From positions 868,001 to 932,000 of the forward strand of contig NZ_CANMZM010000001.1 in assembly GCF_947502395.1 (NCBI RefSeq): DNA of 64,000 bases. Reading direction: 5' to 3'. Under the pieces are notes generated by a model. That model saw nothing but the letters and a program-made list of their open reading frames with translations, was not told the origin of the DNA and ran no database searches. The DNA comes from an uncultured Erythrobacter sp. GTDB taxonomy: Bacteria > Pseudomonadota > Alphaproteobacteria > Sphingomonadales > Sphingomonadaceae. Both the position numbers and the translations under genes were made by a program. Of the stretch, positions 48,708-58,538 are shown one piece after another. Each line of letters starts with the position of its first letter. The stretch's first letter is position 1.

Positions 48708-51026
48708 ATGTCGGGAACTTACGGGGTCAGCGTGAAGGGATTTCAGCGCAGCTGCGCGCGGAAGGCTAGCGGCAAGGCCGCGCTCGCAAGCGCGATGATG
48801 CTCGGTAGCGTCGCTCTTGCCCCCGTTGCCATTGCGCAAGAAGCGCCTGAGCAAATCCCTTTGCCTACATCCAGTGATCAAGTTTCGCCGGATTCCCAAG
48901 GCCAGCGATCAGAGGGCGAGATTGGCCAGAAGATATCCTTCGAAGCCAATGAGGTCGCCTACGATTCCGAAGGCGAGACCATCATCGCGCGCGGCGATGT
49001 GATACTACGAAATGAACAAGCCTCCGTACGTGCCGATGAAGTGGTCTGGGACCGGAAAACTGGCGCGATCAAGGCGAGTGGCTCGGTTCGCTTTGTCGAT
49101 CGGGCCGGCAATCAGGTCTTCACAGAGACTGTTGAACTCAACGATGCTTTTGAAGCGGGTGCCATGGATGAGCTCTTGCTCGCGCTTCGCACTGGAGGGC
49201 GGCTTGCGGCCCGCTCTGCCGATCGCGGCGAAGATGGCATAGTAAGCCTTAACCACGCTGCCTATTCGGCGTGCCCTGTCACCGATGAAAAAGGCTGCGC
49301 GCGAAACCCAAGCTGGCGCATAACCGCTGACCGGGTGATGTTTGATCCGGCTGAAAATCGCATCCGATTCGAAGGGGCGACGCTAGAAATTTTCGGCACG
49401 CGACTTTTACCCCTGCCGGGCCTTGCCCTGCGCACAGATGGAAGCGCAGAAAGCGGGTTTCTAGTTCCTGACTTCCGCATCGATCAGGTGAACGGGATTG
49501 AGCTATCGGGTGAGTACTACGCCCGAATCGCTGACAACAAAGACCTTACATTAGGTGCCCGTGTCTTTACCGAGGCTCCCCCTTTGGTCAGTGCAGAGTG
49601 GCGGCATTTTACGGAAAAGGGTGCTTACCAGATCACCGGCTATGCGACCAACAGTCGGCGGGTGGCCAATTTTGGCGTCGCACCTACCACCACAAACGAG
49701 CCGCGCGGGCACCTTTTTGCCAATGGCAGCTTCATTCTTTCGCCGAATTGGACCCTCACGGGATCGGTCCGCGTCGCCTCAGACCGTACCTTTCTTCGCC
49801 GCTATGACATCAGCCGCGATGATCGGCTGCGCTCGACCATCAATCTCGAGCGGATTGATGACAATTCCTACCTGAGTATCGCTGGATGGGCGACGCAAAC
49901 ACTGCGGATTGCGGCGGATCAAGGCCAAATCCCTGTGGCGATCCCGGCGATCGATTATCGGCGGAATTTCGATGAAGACCTGCTCGGCGGCCAATTCCAA
50001 TTGCAAGCCAACACGCTGAGCCTGCTTCGAACCGAGGGGCAGGACACGCAGCGTGCATTTGCGGGCGCGCGTTGGGACAAGAAGACCCTCACACCACTAG
50101 GTCAACTGGTGACATTCACCGGACTCCTACGCGGTGACGTCTACAACACCAATGACACGCTCTCCACTGTCACGGAAGCGTTTCGCGGCAATGAGGGCTT
50201 TACCGCGCGCGGAGTGGCTACGGCTGCGGTCGATATTGAATGGCCGCTCGTGGGTGAAGCTTTCGGCGGAACACAGGTTTTCACCCCGCGCGTTCAATTC
50301 GTCGCCAGCCCGCCAACCCGTAACCTTGATATTCCAAACGAGGACGCGCGGGCGATCGATTTGGAAGATTCAAACCTGTTCGCGCTCAACCGTTTCTCTG
50401 GCTATGACCGGGTCGAAGACGGCGCACGCGTGACCTACGGCATGGATTGGGAAGTCAACCGTCCAGGATGGCGGGTAAAGACCAATATCGGTCAATCCTA
50501 TCGCCTCTCAAACGAGGAAGAGATTTTTCCGGACGGTACCGGTCTGTCAGATCGTTTCTCCGATTTTGTCGGACGGACAGAGGTGCGCTTTCGCAACTTT
50601 GTCTCCTTCACCCATCGCTTCCGCCTGGACAAAGATAACGTGGCCGTGCGCCGCAATGAAATCGATGCGACGGTTGGGTCACAGCGAAACTACGTTGAGT
50701 TGGGCTATTTGCGGCTCGACCGCGACATTCAGACGGTCGAAGATTTGCCTGACCGCGAAGAATTGCGCGCCGCCGCACGCATCACAATAGGACGAAATTG
50801 GTCGGTATTCGGGTCAGGGGTCTTTAACCTCACCAATGAAGATGAAGACCCGGTCTTTGCCCCGGATGGCTTTGAACCGATCCGGACACGGTTCGGCATT
50901 GCCTACCGCGACGACTGCATCGAATTCGGCGCCACCTGGAGGCGCGACTTCATCACCTTTGGGGATGCGGAAGAGGGCAACAGCTTTCAGGTCTTTTTCG
51001 CTCTGCGAAATCTGGGCTTCCGTTGA
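48708..51026 (+). CDS. lptD: LPS-assembly outer-membrane protein LptD
   Basis: It inserts lipopolysaccharide into the outer leaflet of the outer membrane together with LptE. From ATG 48708 the protein is 772 residues. The signal peptide ends about VALAPVAIAQE. The LptA-like N-terminal domain is ISFEANEVAYDSEGETIIARGDVILRNEQASVRADEVVWDRKTGAIKASGSV. The rest is the beta-barrel, ending FFALRNLGFR with a C-terminal aromatic/Arg pattern. Cysteines in SACPVTDEKGC and RDDCIEF could form the inter-domain disulfide. It is first in lptD-surA-pdxA-rsmA. Confidence 0.95.
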   Translation: MSGTYGVSVKGFQRSCARKASGKAALASAMMLGSVALAPVAIAQEAPEQIPLPTSSDQVSPDSQGQRSEGEIGQKISFEANEVAYDSEGETIIARGDVILRNEQASVRADEVVWDRKTGAIKASGSVRFVDRAGNQVFTETVELNDAFEAGAMDELLLALRTGGRLAARSADRGEDGIVSLNHAAYSACPVTDEKGCARNPSWRITADRVMFDPAENRIRFEGATLEIFGTRLLPLPGLALRTDGSAESGFLVPDFRIDQVNGIELSGEYYARIADNKDLTLGARVFTEAPPLVSAEWRHFTEKGAYQITGYATNSRRVANFGVAPTTTNEPRGHLFANGSFILSPNWTLTGSVRVASDRTFLRRYDISRDDRLRSTINLERIDDNSYLSIAGWATQTLRIAADQGQIPVAIPAIDYRRNFDEDLLGGQFQLQANTLSLLRTEGQDTQRAFAGARWDKKTLTPLGQLVTFTGLLRGDVYNTNDTLSTVTEAFRGNEGFTARGVATAAVDIEWPLVGEAFGGTQVFTPRVQFVASPPTRNLDIPNEDARAIDLEDSNLFALNRFSGYDRVEDGARVTYGMDWEVNRPGWRVKTNIGQSYRLSNEEEIFPDGTGLSDRFSDFVGRTEVRFRNFVSFTHRFRLDKDNVAVRRNEIDATVGSQRNYVELGYLRLDRDIQTVEDLPDREELRAAARITIGRNWSVFGSGVFNLTNEDEDPVFAPDGFEPIRTRFGIAYRDDCIEFGATWRRDFITFGDAEEGNSFQVFFALRNLGFR

Positions 51027-51211
51027 TCTAGAACGCGCATTCGCGTTTGCAGCGGTGCAAAAAGGGGTTAAGGCGCCTCACTAACGACACTCAGCCTCTG
51101 TTAAGCTGGGGCCGAATAGTTGGGGATGGACTTTGGCAGAAACGGGATCGCCAATTGGCACGCGTCAAGTGTGCCCAAGTCCTGCCCTCAGCTCCGAATA
51201 GAACAAATCAT

Positions 51212-52612
51212 ATGATGCGTAAAACCGGGATCAACATCGTGACCATCAAGGCATTTTCAAAACTCCGCACACCTCTCATGGCCCTTGGCGCCGTCACTCT
51301 TGCAGCCTCGACAGTGCCTTTCGTGCCGGCTGTAGCTCAGAACGGTGCTCCCAATGCGGCTGCTCCCGGCAATCCACTTGGTTTGCCGGACAATGTAACG
51401 CTTCTGGGCGATGTCAGCCCTAATGAGCGAAGCGCGACCGCCGTGGTCAATGGCTACGTGATCACTGGCACGGACATTGAGCAGCGTGTGAAGCTCGTGA
51501 CCAACGCTAGTGAAGCCGAGGTTTCTGATGAGGAATTGCAGCGTTTGCGTTCTCAGGTGCTCCGCAATCTGATTGATGAAACAATCAAGATTCAAGCCGC
51601 CCAAGCGCAAGAGATCGGAGTGGAACAAGCTCAGATCGAACAGACCTACAGCCAGTTGGCAGCGCAGAATTTCGGCCAGGAAGCCAATGCGATGGACGAG
51701 TATCTCGAGTCCATCGGCTCCTCGTCCAACGCTCTGAAGCGACAAATCGAAGGCGAGCTTGCTTGGGAAAACCTCATTCGCCGCAACATCAGCCCATTCG
51801 TTAATGTCGCGGCTGAAGAAGTGACCGGTGTGCTTGAACGGCTTGAAGCCTCGCGCGGAACAGAAGAATACCGTCTTGGCGAAATCTACCTGAGCGCTAA
51901 TGACGAGAACCGCGAGGCGGTGCTCCAAAACATGCAACGCATCGTTGAACAGCTTCAGCAAGGTGGAAGCTTTGTCGCCTATGCGCGCCAGTTTTCGGAG
52001 GCCTCAACCGCGATCCAAGGGGGCGACACAGGCTTTCTGCGGCTCGCAACTCTGCCGCAAGCGATGGCGGATGCTGCCCTACAGATGCAACCGGGGCAAT
52101 TGGTGGGGCCGATCGCCATCCCAGGTGGCTATACCATCATGTATCTCATTGATAAGCGGCGTATCTTGACGGCTGATCCGCGCGATTCCGTGCTAAGCCT
52201 GAAGCAAATCTCGCTTGATCTTCCTCAAGGTATTTCTGAGGCAGATGCGAACACCAAGGTCGCGGAATTCGGCACCTATGTTCAATCGCTTCGTGGTTGT
52301 TCCGACGCCGAGAATGCAACGGCAGCGATTGGAGCATCGGTGGTGTCAAACCCGCAGATTCAAGTTCGTCAACTGCCTGAGCAACTTCAGACGATCCTGC
52401 TCAACATGCAGGTAGGGCAGGCGACACCGCCCTTCGGCACAGCACAAGACGGTGTTCGCGTGCTGGTTCTGTGCGGTCGCGACGATCCGGAAGATGACGG
52501 TGCGCCGACCTTCCAGTCAGTGATGAACTCAATCGAAGAGGAGCGCATCAACAAGCGCGCCCAGCGTTACCTGCGCGACCTGCGCAATGACGCCTATATC
52601 GAGTACAATTAG
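51212..52612 (+). CDS. surA: Periplasmic peptidyl-prolyl isomerase / chaperone SurA
   Basis: It escorts outer-membrane proteins to the BAM complex. About 466 residues from ATG 51212 (a second ATG at 51215 and a GTG at 51240 are alternatives). The export signal is LRTPLMALGAVTLAASTVPFVPAVAQN. The SurA N-domain has VVNGYVITGTDIEQRVKLVT. One parvulin domain is clear (YRLGEIYLSAND...GGSFVAYARQFSEASTAIQGGDTGFLR), and a second is degenerate. The frame is open back to 51047 without a plausible domain. It is 185 nt from lptD. Confidence 0.9.
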   Translation: MMRKTGINIVTIKAFSKLRTPLMALGAVTLAASTVPFVPAVAQNGAPNAAAPGNPLGLPDNVTLLGDVSPNERSATAVVNGYVITGTDIEQRVKLVTNASEAEVSDEELQRLRSQVLRNLIDETIKIQAAQAQEIGVEQAQIEQTYSQLAAQNFGQEANAMDEYLESIGSSSNALKRQIEGELAWENLIRRNISPFVNVAAEEVTGVLERLEASRGTEEYRLGEIYLSANDENREAVLQNMQRIVEQLQQGGSFVAYARQFSEASTAIQGGDTGFLRLATLPQAMADAALQMQPGQLVGPIAIPGGYTIMYLIDKRRILTADPRDSVLSLKQISLDLPQGISEADANTKVAEFGTYVQSLRGCSDAENATAAIGASVVSNPQIQVRQLPEQLQTILLNMQVGQATPPFGTAQDGVRVLVLCGRDDPEDDGAPTFQSVMNSIEEERINKRAQRYLRDLRNDAYIEYN

Positions 52613-52624
52613 GGTGCGCATGCG

Positions 52625-53626
52625 GTGACAGGTTTACCGCTTGCGATTTCGCTTGGTGATCCGGCGGGTATCGGTCCCGAGATCATTCTCCGCGCCTATC
52701 AACAGCGCAAAAATGGCGGTCAACCCTTCTTTGTGGTTGGCGGGTTCGATGTGCTGCACGCTTGCGCAAACACGTGCGGCGTTGACTGCGACATCATTGC
52801 AATTGCGGATGCCCGCGAAGCAGTAGGTGCGTTTGATGAAGGCCTGCCAGTCCTTGTCGGCAGTGATGCCGCGTACACTCCCGGAAGCCCGAGCGAAGAA
52901 GGCGCTGCGCTCGCGCTGCATTCGTTGGCCGAAACAGTACGTTCAGTCCTGCTGGGACAGGCGAGCGGGGTTGTAACTGCTCCAGTCAGCAAATCACAGC
53001 TCGGCAAAGTGGGCTTTGACTATCCCGGCCAAACCGAATTTCTCGCCGCCGTTTGCGGATTAGCGCCTGAGGACGCGGTGATGATGCTTGCAGGGCCGAC
53101 ATTGCGCACCGTGCCAATTACCGTGCATGTCGCTTTGACAGAAGTGCCGGTGCTCCTATCTCAAGAGCTAATCGAGCATAAGGCGATGATCGTCGACGCA
53201 GCTCTCAAACGCGACTTCGGCATTTCTGCCCCGCGCCTCGCGATCTCCGGGCTTAATCCTCATTCGGGCGAGGACGGTCAGTTTGGCGACGAGGAAGCGC
53301 GCATCATCAAACCGGCGATCAAGGCGTTGAAGGCCAAGGATGTGAACGTATTCGGGCCCGTCCCTGGAGACGCAATGTTCACCCCGCTCTTGCGACCCAG
53401 CTACGATGCGGCGCTGTGTATGTATCACGATCAGGCGCTTATCCCGATCAAGGCACTCGAGTTTGACCAAGGCGTCAACGTAACTTTGGGCCTGCCAATC
53501 ATCCGCACATCGCCCGATCATGGGACGGCCTTTGACATCGCGGGAACAGGTAAGGCTGATGCTTGTGCCATGATCGCTGCGATCCGTATGGCGGGCGAAT
53601 GCGCTGCTTCACGGGCGCATCCCTAG
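52625..53626 (+). CDS. pdxA: 4-hydroxythreonine-4-phosphate dehydrogenase
   Basis: It acts in pyridoxal 5'-phosphate synthesis (DXP-dependent route). The 333-residue protein starts at GTG 52625; the only nearby ATG (52620) runs into a TGA. It has SLGDPAGIGPEIIL at the N-terminus, the zinc-site histidines in the TAPVSKSQLGKVGFDYPGQTEFLA and GLNPHSGEDGQFG segments, and MYHDQALIPIKALEFDQGVNVTLGLP near the C-terminus. rsmA follows with no gap. Confidence 0.95.
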   Translation: MTGLPLAISLGDPAGIGPEIILRAYQQRKNGGQPFFVVGGFDVLHACANTCGVDCDIIAIADAREAVGAFDEGLPVLVGSDAAYTPGSPSEEGAALALHSLAETVRSVLLGQASGVVTAPVSKSQLGKVGFDYPGQTEFLAAVCGLAPEDAVMMLAGPTLRTVPITVHVALTEVPVLLSQELIEHKAMIVDAALKRDFGISAPRLAISGLNPHSGEDGQFGDEEARIIKPAIKALKAKDVNVFGPVPGDAMFTPLLRPSYDAALCMYHDQALIPIKALEFDQGVNVTLGLPIIRTSPDHGTAFDIAGTGKADACAMIAAIRMAGECAASRAHP

Positions 53627-54457
53627 GTGACTGACCTTCCGCCCATCAGAGAGACCATCGCAAAGCACGGACTCTCCGCGAGCAAGGCGCTGGGTCAGAA
53701 CTTCCTTCTCGACGAACAATTGCTCGACCGTATCGCCGCGCTACCCGGCGATCTGTCGGGCGCGAATGTGCTCGAAGTCGGGCCCGGCCCCGGCGGCCTT
53801 ACCCGCGCACTTTTGCGAGCCGGAGCCAATGTCACCGCCATCGAGATGGACAGTCGATGTCTGCCGGCACTGAAGGAATTGAGCGAAGCCTTTCCTGACC
53901 AGCTGACTGTGATCCAGGGCGATGCGATGAAGCTCGACCACGCAGAGATTATGGGCGGCGCGCCGTTTCACGTGCTCTCGAACCTGCCCTACAACGTTGG
54001 CACAGCCCTTTTTGTGCGGTGGTTGTCGGGCGAGAATTGGCCGCCGCTTTGGCAATCGCTCACCCTCATGTTCCAGCGCGAGGTGGCCGAGCGGATTGTC
54101 GCGAAGCCGGGCAGATCTGCCTACGGACGCTTGGCAGTGCTCGCTCAATGGCGCGGGCAAGCCAAGCTCGCCATGAAAGTCCACCGCAGCGCCTTTACCC
54201 CGCCCCCCAAGGTGATGAGCGCTATTGTGCATGTGACGCCCGAAGAAGCTCCGGCAAGTGTATCCGCCAAGACGCTCGAACGCCTGACCGAGGCCGCCTT
54301 TGGCCAACGTCGCAAGATGCTTCGGCAGAGCCTCAAAGGCGTGAGCGGCGCTCTGGATGCGCTGGAGATTGTGGGTATCGATCCCACGCGCAGGGCTGAA
54401 ACGGTGAGCGTTGAGGAGTTTGTCGCGTTGGCTTTTGCTTTGAGCAAAGAGCGTTAA
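53627..54457 (+). CDS. rsmA: 16S rRNA (adenine1518-N6/adenine1519-N6)-dimethyltransferase
   Basis: It dimethylates the two adjacent adenines at the 3' end of 16S rRNA. The 276-residue protein starts at GTG 53627, directly after the pdxA TAG. It has the family motifs HGLSASKALGQNFLLDEQLLDRI (X), VLEVGPGPGGLTRALL (I), VTAIEMD (II) and SNLPYNVGTALF (IV). The C-terminal helical domain ends AFALSKER. Gene order pdxA-rsmA after surA is common in Gram-negative bacteria. Confidence 0.97.
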   Translation: MTDLPPIRETIAKHGLSASKALGQNFLLDEQLLDRIAALPGDLSGANVLEVGPGPGGLTRALLRAGANVTAIEMDSRCLPALKELSEAFPDQLTVIQGDAMKLDHAEIMGGAPFHVLSNLPYNVGTALFVRWLSGENWPPLWQSLTLMFQREVAERIVAKPGRSAYGRLAVLAQWRGQAKLAMKVHRSAFTPPPKVMSAIVHVTPEEAPASVSAKTLERLTEAAFGQRRKMLRQSLKGVSGALDALEIVGIDPTRRAETVSVEEFVALAFALSKER

Positions 54458-54495
54458 GGCTTTTCGCGTAATCGGACAACCATCGCGAAGGTGTG

Positions 54496-55077
54496 ATGGA
54501 GATAGCTGTGTTTGAATCAAAGCAAATGATCGAAGGCCCAATCGAATTCACCGCTGAGGTAGAAGTCGACTGTGCGGCCTCAGACGTTTTCTCGCTGATT
54601 AATGTTGCCGATCCGAAATTTCGTCACGCCCAAACAGGTGCAAGTGTGCGAGCCGTTGAGGGGACAGATAACGAGTTCGAAATGATCATGGAGGGTCTCG
54701 ATACGGTCTTTCAGTTCCGCGTAATCGATCAGGTCGCAAGCAAGAGATATTCGCTTGAGGCAGCCATGGAGCCGCAACTGTTCGCACTGGTAAAGTCGGT
54801 TGAAACCTATGAAATCAAATCGCTAAACGATCATGCTTGTCGCGTAAAGCTTACCACTCTTGCGACGTTCGATGATGATCTGTCACTTGAAGAAGTGGCA
54901 AGCGAAGTCGCCATGATGAGCATGGCCGTCACCGGTGACCTAGAGAAACTTGCGACCCTCGCCGAAGGGGGCGTAGAGGCGCTACAAGCAATGGAAGATG
55001 CCGAGACCGGCCTCGATATCGAATTCGACTTGGGCGAGCTCGATATCGATTGGGACGATATCGAGCCCAAGCAATAG
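54496..55077 (+). CDS. SRPBCC/START-like hypothetical protein
   Basis: A 193-residue acidic protein. The first 140 residues show the helix-grip outline: FTAEVEVDCAASDVFSLINVADPKFRHAQTG, strands FEMIMEGLDTVFQFRVIDQV, then CRVKLTTLATFDDD and a long helix with VAMMSMAVTGDLEKLATLAEGGVEAL. The C-terminus is a 35-residue Asp/Glu-rich tail (LDIEFDLGELDIDWDDIEPKQ). GTG 54493 precedes ATG 54496; either could start. It binds a hydrophobic ligand by fold only. It converges on glcB, leaving 7 nt. Confidence 0.6.
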   Translation: MEIAVFESKQMIEGPIEFTAEVEVDCAASDVFSLINVADPKFRHAQTGASVRAVEGTDNEFEMIMEGLDTVFQFRVIDQVASKRYSLEAAMEPQLFALVKSVETYEIKSLNDHACRVKLTTLATFDDDLSLEEVASEVAMMSMAVTGDLEKLATLAEGGVEALQAMEDAETGLDIEFDLGELDIDWDDIEPKQ

Positions 55078-55084
55078 GCTGGCA

Positions 55085-57181
55085 TTAGCCCGCTTTTTTC
55101 ACCTGCCTCCAACTGTGAAGCAATGGCTCGGTGTAGCCTGAGGGTTGCTCTACCCCTTTAAAGATCAAGTCCTTGGCAGCGCTAAAGGCGGGCGCATCCT
55201 CATTGCCGATCAGCGGTTGGTAGTCTGGATCGCCAGCGTTTTGCGCGTCAACCTTTGCCGCCATGCGGGTAAGGCTGTCCATGATCTGCTCTTCGCTCAC
55301 GACACCGTGTAGCAGCCAGTTTGCAAGATGCTGTGAGGAAATGCGCAAGGTTGCGCGGTCTTCCATCAGGCCCACATCGTTGATGTCAGGGACCTTGGAG
55401 CATCCAACACCCGCATCGACCCAGCGCACCACATAACCGAGCAGGCCTTGGCAGTTGTTGTCGAGCTCCTCGCGCAGCTCTTCGTCGGACCAATTGGTGC
55501 CCTCAGCGAGCGGGATCGAGAGCAGCGCTTCGAGCCCAGCAGGTTCTGGCAAATCCTTCTGAATGTCGAACACGTTTTCGGCGTGATAATGCAGCGCGTG
55601 CAAGGTTGCAGCTGTGGGCGATGGCACCCATGCAGTGTTGGCCCCTGCGCGAAGGTGACCGATTTTCTCGACCATCATCTGACCCATAAGATCGGGCGCG
55701 GCCCACATGCCTTTGCCGATTTGCGCGACGCCAGAGAGGCCGTGCTTAAGGCCAATCGCGACATTGCGCGCTTCGTAGGCCCCCAGCCAATCGCTCCCCT
55801 TCATCGCGCCTTTGCGCATCATCGGGCCAGCGCGCATGGATGTATGGATCTCATCACCCGTGCGATCAAGGAAGCCCGTATTGATGAAGACAATCCGGTC
55901 CTTCACCGCCTCAATACACGCGGCGAGGTTGGCAGAGGTGCGGCGTTCTTCGTCCATCACGCCGACCTTGATCGTGTAGCGCTCGAGACCCAGCAGATCC
56001 TCCACCGCGTTGAACAAATCATTGGTGAAGGCGCATTCTTCTGGCCCGTGCATCTTGGGCTTCACGATGTAGATGCTGCCGTGCTTGGAGTTACCGTATC
56101 TAGCGTGACCTTCGACATCCAAAGTGCTGATCGCCGAAGTGAAGACCGCATCCATGATCCCTTCCGGAATCTCGCTCCCATCGGGCAGCAGGATCGCCGG
56201 ATTGGTCATCAGGTGCCCGACATTGCGCACAAACATCATCGAACGGCCAGACACAGCATGGGTCTGACCCGCGCTGCCTTTGTAGGTTTTATCGCCGTTG
56301 AGAGTGCGGGTCAGCGTGCGACCGCCCTTATTGAAGCTCTCTTCCAGATCGCCCCGGATTACGCCGAGCCAATTGGTGTAAGCGAGATGTTTGTCCTCGC
56401 CGTCGACCGCCGCAACCGAATCCTCGCAATCGGCAATAGTGGAAAGCGCCGCTTCGAGGTTGATATCGGCGATGCCCGCTTTATCGGTCTTTCCGATCGG
56501 GCTTTCGCGGTCGAAAACAACTTCGATATGGAGACCGTTGTTCTGGAATAATAAGCCCTTTTCGGTGAAGCCCACCCATTGGCTTTCGTCCAGAAGCTTG
56601 CCGTCGTTTTCATCTTTCAGGTCGGCCCAGCTCTGGTCCACCAGAGGCAGGGTCTCATCAAGGAATTGCCGCCCGCGAGCGATCACCGCAGCGCCGCGTT
56701 CTTCGTCATAACCACTGGGTCTAGCAGCCGGTGCGTCGAGCGCATCGGTGCCGTAGAAAGCGTCGTAGAGGCTGCCCCAGCGCGCATTGGCTGCGTTCAA
56801 CAGGAAGCGCGCATTGAGGATCGGAACCACGAGCTGCGGTCCTGCCATCGTGGCAATCTCTGCATCCACGTTCTGCGTGCCAATCTGGAAGTCGCCGGGC
56901 TCTGGCACCAAATAGCCGATCTCACGCAGGAAGGCTTCGTATTCGGCCGCGTCATGCGGCTTACCAGCGCGCCCGATGTGATAAGCGTCAATCTTCGCTT
57001 GCAGAGCTTCGCGCTTGGCCAAAAGTTCCGCATTGCGCGGCGCGTATGAAGCAAGCAAGTCCGCAAAACCTTGCCAGAAGGCACCGACATCCCGGCCCAG
57101 CGGAGCCAGAACATGGGTCTCCAACAGATCGGCCAATCGGCTATCGACAGAAAGGCCAGCTCGGGCGGTGTAATCGTGCAT
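55085..57181 (-). CDS. glcB: Malate synthase G
   Basis: It condenses glyoxylate and acetyl-CoA to malate in the glyoxylate shunt. It is 698 residues from ATG 57181, which has GAGGAC upstream. The TIM barrel has the Arg of TLTRTLNGDKTY (glyoxylate), the Mg/catalytic Glu and Asp in the DCEDSVAAVDGEDK and HGPEECAFTNDLF segments, and the C-terminal plug with NIWSDEELREELDNN-type sequence. Length over 690 sets it apart from malate synthase A. Isocitrate lyase is not in the window. It is divergent from the M20 hydrolase-astA-astB operon. Confidence 0.96.
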   Translation of the reverse strand: MHDYTARAGLSVDSRLADLLETHVLAPLGRDVGAFWQGFADLLASYAPRNAELLAKREALQAKIDAYHIGRAGKPHDAAEYEAFLREIGYLVPEPGDFQIGTQNVDAEIATMAGPQLVVPILNARFLLNAANARWGSLYDAFYGTDALDAPAARPSGYDEERGAAVIARGRQFLDETLPLVDQSWADLKDENDGKLLDESQWVGFTEKGLLFQNNGLHIEVVFDRESPIGKTDKAGIADINLEAALSTIADCEDSVAAVDGEDKHLAYTNWLGVIRGDLEESFNKGGRTLTRTLNGDKTYKGSAGQTHAVSGRSMMFVRNVGHLMTNPAILLPDGSEIPEGIMDAVFTSAISTLDVEGHARYGNSKHGSIYIVKPKMHGPEECAFTNDLFNAVEDLLGLERYTIKVGVMDEERRTSANLAACIEAVKDRIVFINTGFLDRTGDEIHTSMRAGPMMRKGAMKGSDWLGAYEARNVAIGLKHGLSGVAQIGKGMWAAPDLMGQMMVEKIGHLRAGANTAWVPSPTAATLHALHYHAENVFDIQKDLPEPAGLEALLSIPLAEGTNWSDEELREELDNNCQGLLGYVVRWVDAGVGCSKVPDINDVGLMEDRATLRISSQHLANWLLHGVVSEEQIMDSLTRMAAKVDAQNAGDPDYQPLIGNEDAPAFSAAKDLIFKGVEQPSGYTEPLLHSWRQVKKAG

Positions 57182-57335
57182 AAACGTCCTCAGATACCAT
57201 AAAGATGGATCCCGGGGAGGAGGACGATGGCTCCTATGGCCAAAGACATAAGACAATGCAATCGTGACCTAACGTCACCACCTCGATTGACGACCGGCTT
57301 GATAGTTTCCGCCGCTCCGCTAGAAATCGTTTCTG

Positions 57336-58538
57336 ATGAAACCAACCAGCCAAATCGCCACTTCCGATATCGATGCAGACACCATGCTGGAGCAGGTGTT
57401 TGCTTGGTGCGCGATCAACACAGGCACGGCGAACCTCGATGGGCTCGCGCGGCAAGCGGACATTCTGGCTAAAGCGTTTTCGGCACTTCCAGGAGAGGTC
57501 GAGTTTGTAGATCCGGCTCCCGTCACGGCGGTAGCAGCCGACGGCACTGAATTCGAAAAGCCTCACGGCAAGCACATGGTGCTGCGCGTGCGACCCACCG
57601 CCAACCGCCGCATCTTGCTAACTGGCCATATGGATACCGTATTCCCAAAAGGTCACTCGTTTCAGGGGCTGACCTGGCTTGAAGAGGGCGTTCTTGGCGG
57701 TCCTGGCGTGGCCGATATGAAGGGCGGCATCGCAGTAATGCTCCACGCGCTGATGGCGTTTGAGCAGAACACAGGCGCAGGGTCACTTGGCTATGATGTG
57801 CTTCTCAATTCCGATGAGGAAACAGGATCGCTCGCCAGCGCGGACCTGATCGCAGAGACGGCGCGTGGCAAGCTGGCGGCCCTCACTTACGAGCCAGCCG
57901 CGCTTCCTGATGGCACGCTTGCTCATGCTCGCGGAGGAAGCGGGAATTATTCCGTAATCATAACCGGCAAATCCGCCCATGCCGGCCGCAACCCTGATGA
58001 CGGACGCAACGCCATCGTAGCCGCGGCCGATTTAGCGGTGAAGTTGAAAGCGTTACATTGCCCCGATATCTCCGTGAATCCCGCAAAAATCGAGGGAGGC
58101 TCTGCCAATAATGTGGTGCCGGATCACGCGGTCCTGCGTTTCAACATTCGCCCGCAATCAACCGGAGTGGGTGAGCAATTTGAACGTGATCTCAAAGGTC
58201 TACTGAGCACACTTGAAACCATTCATGAGATATCGACCCACACCCATGGCGGGGTCACTCGTCCACCCAAGCCGGTCGATGAGAAGGCCCAGAAGCTATT
58301 CGATCTGGTGCGCCAATGCGGTGCAGAACTTGGTCAGGATATCAAATGGAAGTCGACAGGCGGCGTGTGTGATGGCAACAATATCGCCGCTTGCGGTATC
58401 CCGGTGGTGGACACCATGGGCGTGCGAGGGGGATCGATCCACTCCCCGCAAGAGTTTGTGATCACCGAAAGCTTGGCCGAACGGGCGGCTCTTTCTGCGA
58501 GGGTGATACAGCGTCTTGATGAGGGGGCACTTTCTTGA
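57336..58538 (+). CDS. M20-family metallopeptidase/hydrolase at the head of the ast operon
   Basis: A 400-residue zinc amidohydrolase of the carboxypeptidase G2/ArgE/DapE family. Metal ligands are in LLTGHMDTVFP, GPGVADMKGG, NSDEETGS and GGSIHSPQE. The dimerisation domain is inserted at about residues 195-300 (GGSGNYSVIITGKSAHAGRNPDDGRNA). astA begins inside its stop codon. This position suggests it takes part in arginine succinyltransferase catabolism, perhaps by cleaving an N-succinyl amino acid as AstE does; AstE itself is of another fold. Substrate not proven. Confidence 0.8.
   Translation: MKPTSQIATSDIDADTMLEQVFAWCAINTGTANLDGLARQADILAKAFSALPGEVEFVDPAPVTAVAADGTEFEKPHGKHMVLRVRPTANRRILLTGHMDTVFPKGHSFQGLTWLEEGVLGGPGVADMKGGIAVMLHALMAFEQNTGAGSLGYDVLLNSDEETGSLASADLIAETARGKLAALTYEPAALPDGTLAHARGGSGNYSVIITGKSAHAGRNPDDGRNAIVAAADLAVKLKALHCPDISVNPAKIEGGSANNVVPDHAVLRFNIRPQSTGVGEQFERDLKGLLSTLETIHEISTHTHGGVTRPPKPVDEKAQKLFDLVRQCGAELGQDIKWKSTGGVCDGNNIAACGIPVVDTMGVRGGSIHSPQEFVITESLAERAALSARVIQRLDEGALS

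Noticed and set aside
55448..56551. 367-codon + strand frame
   Set aside because: It is antisense to malate synthase G and has no family features.
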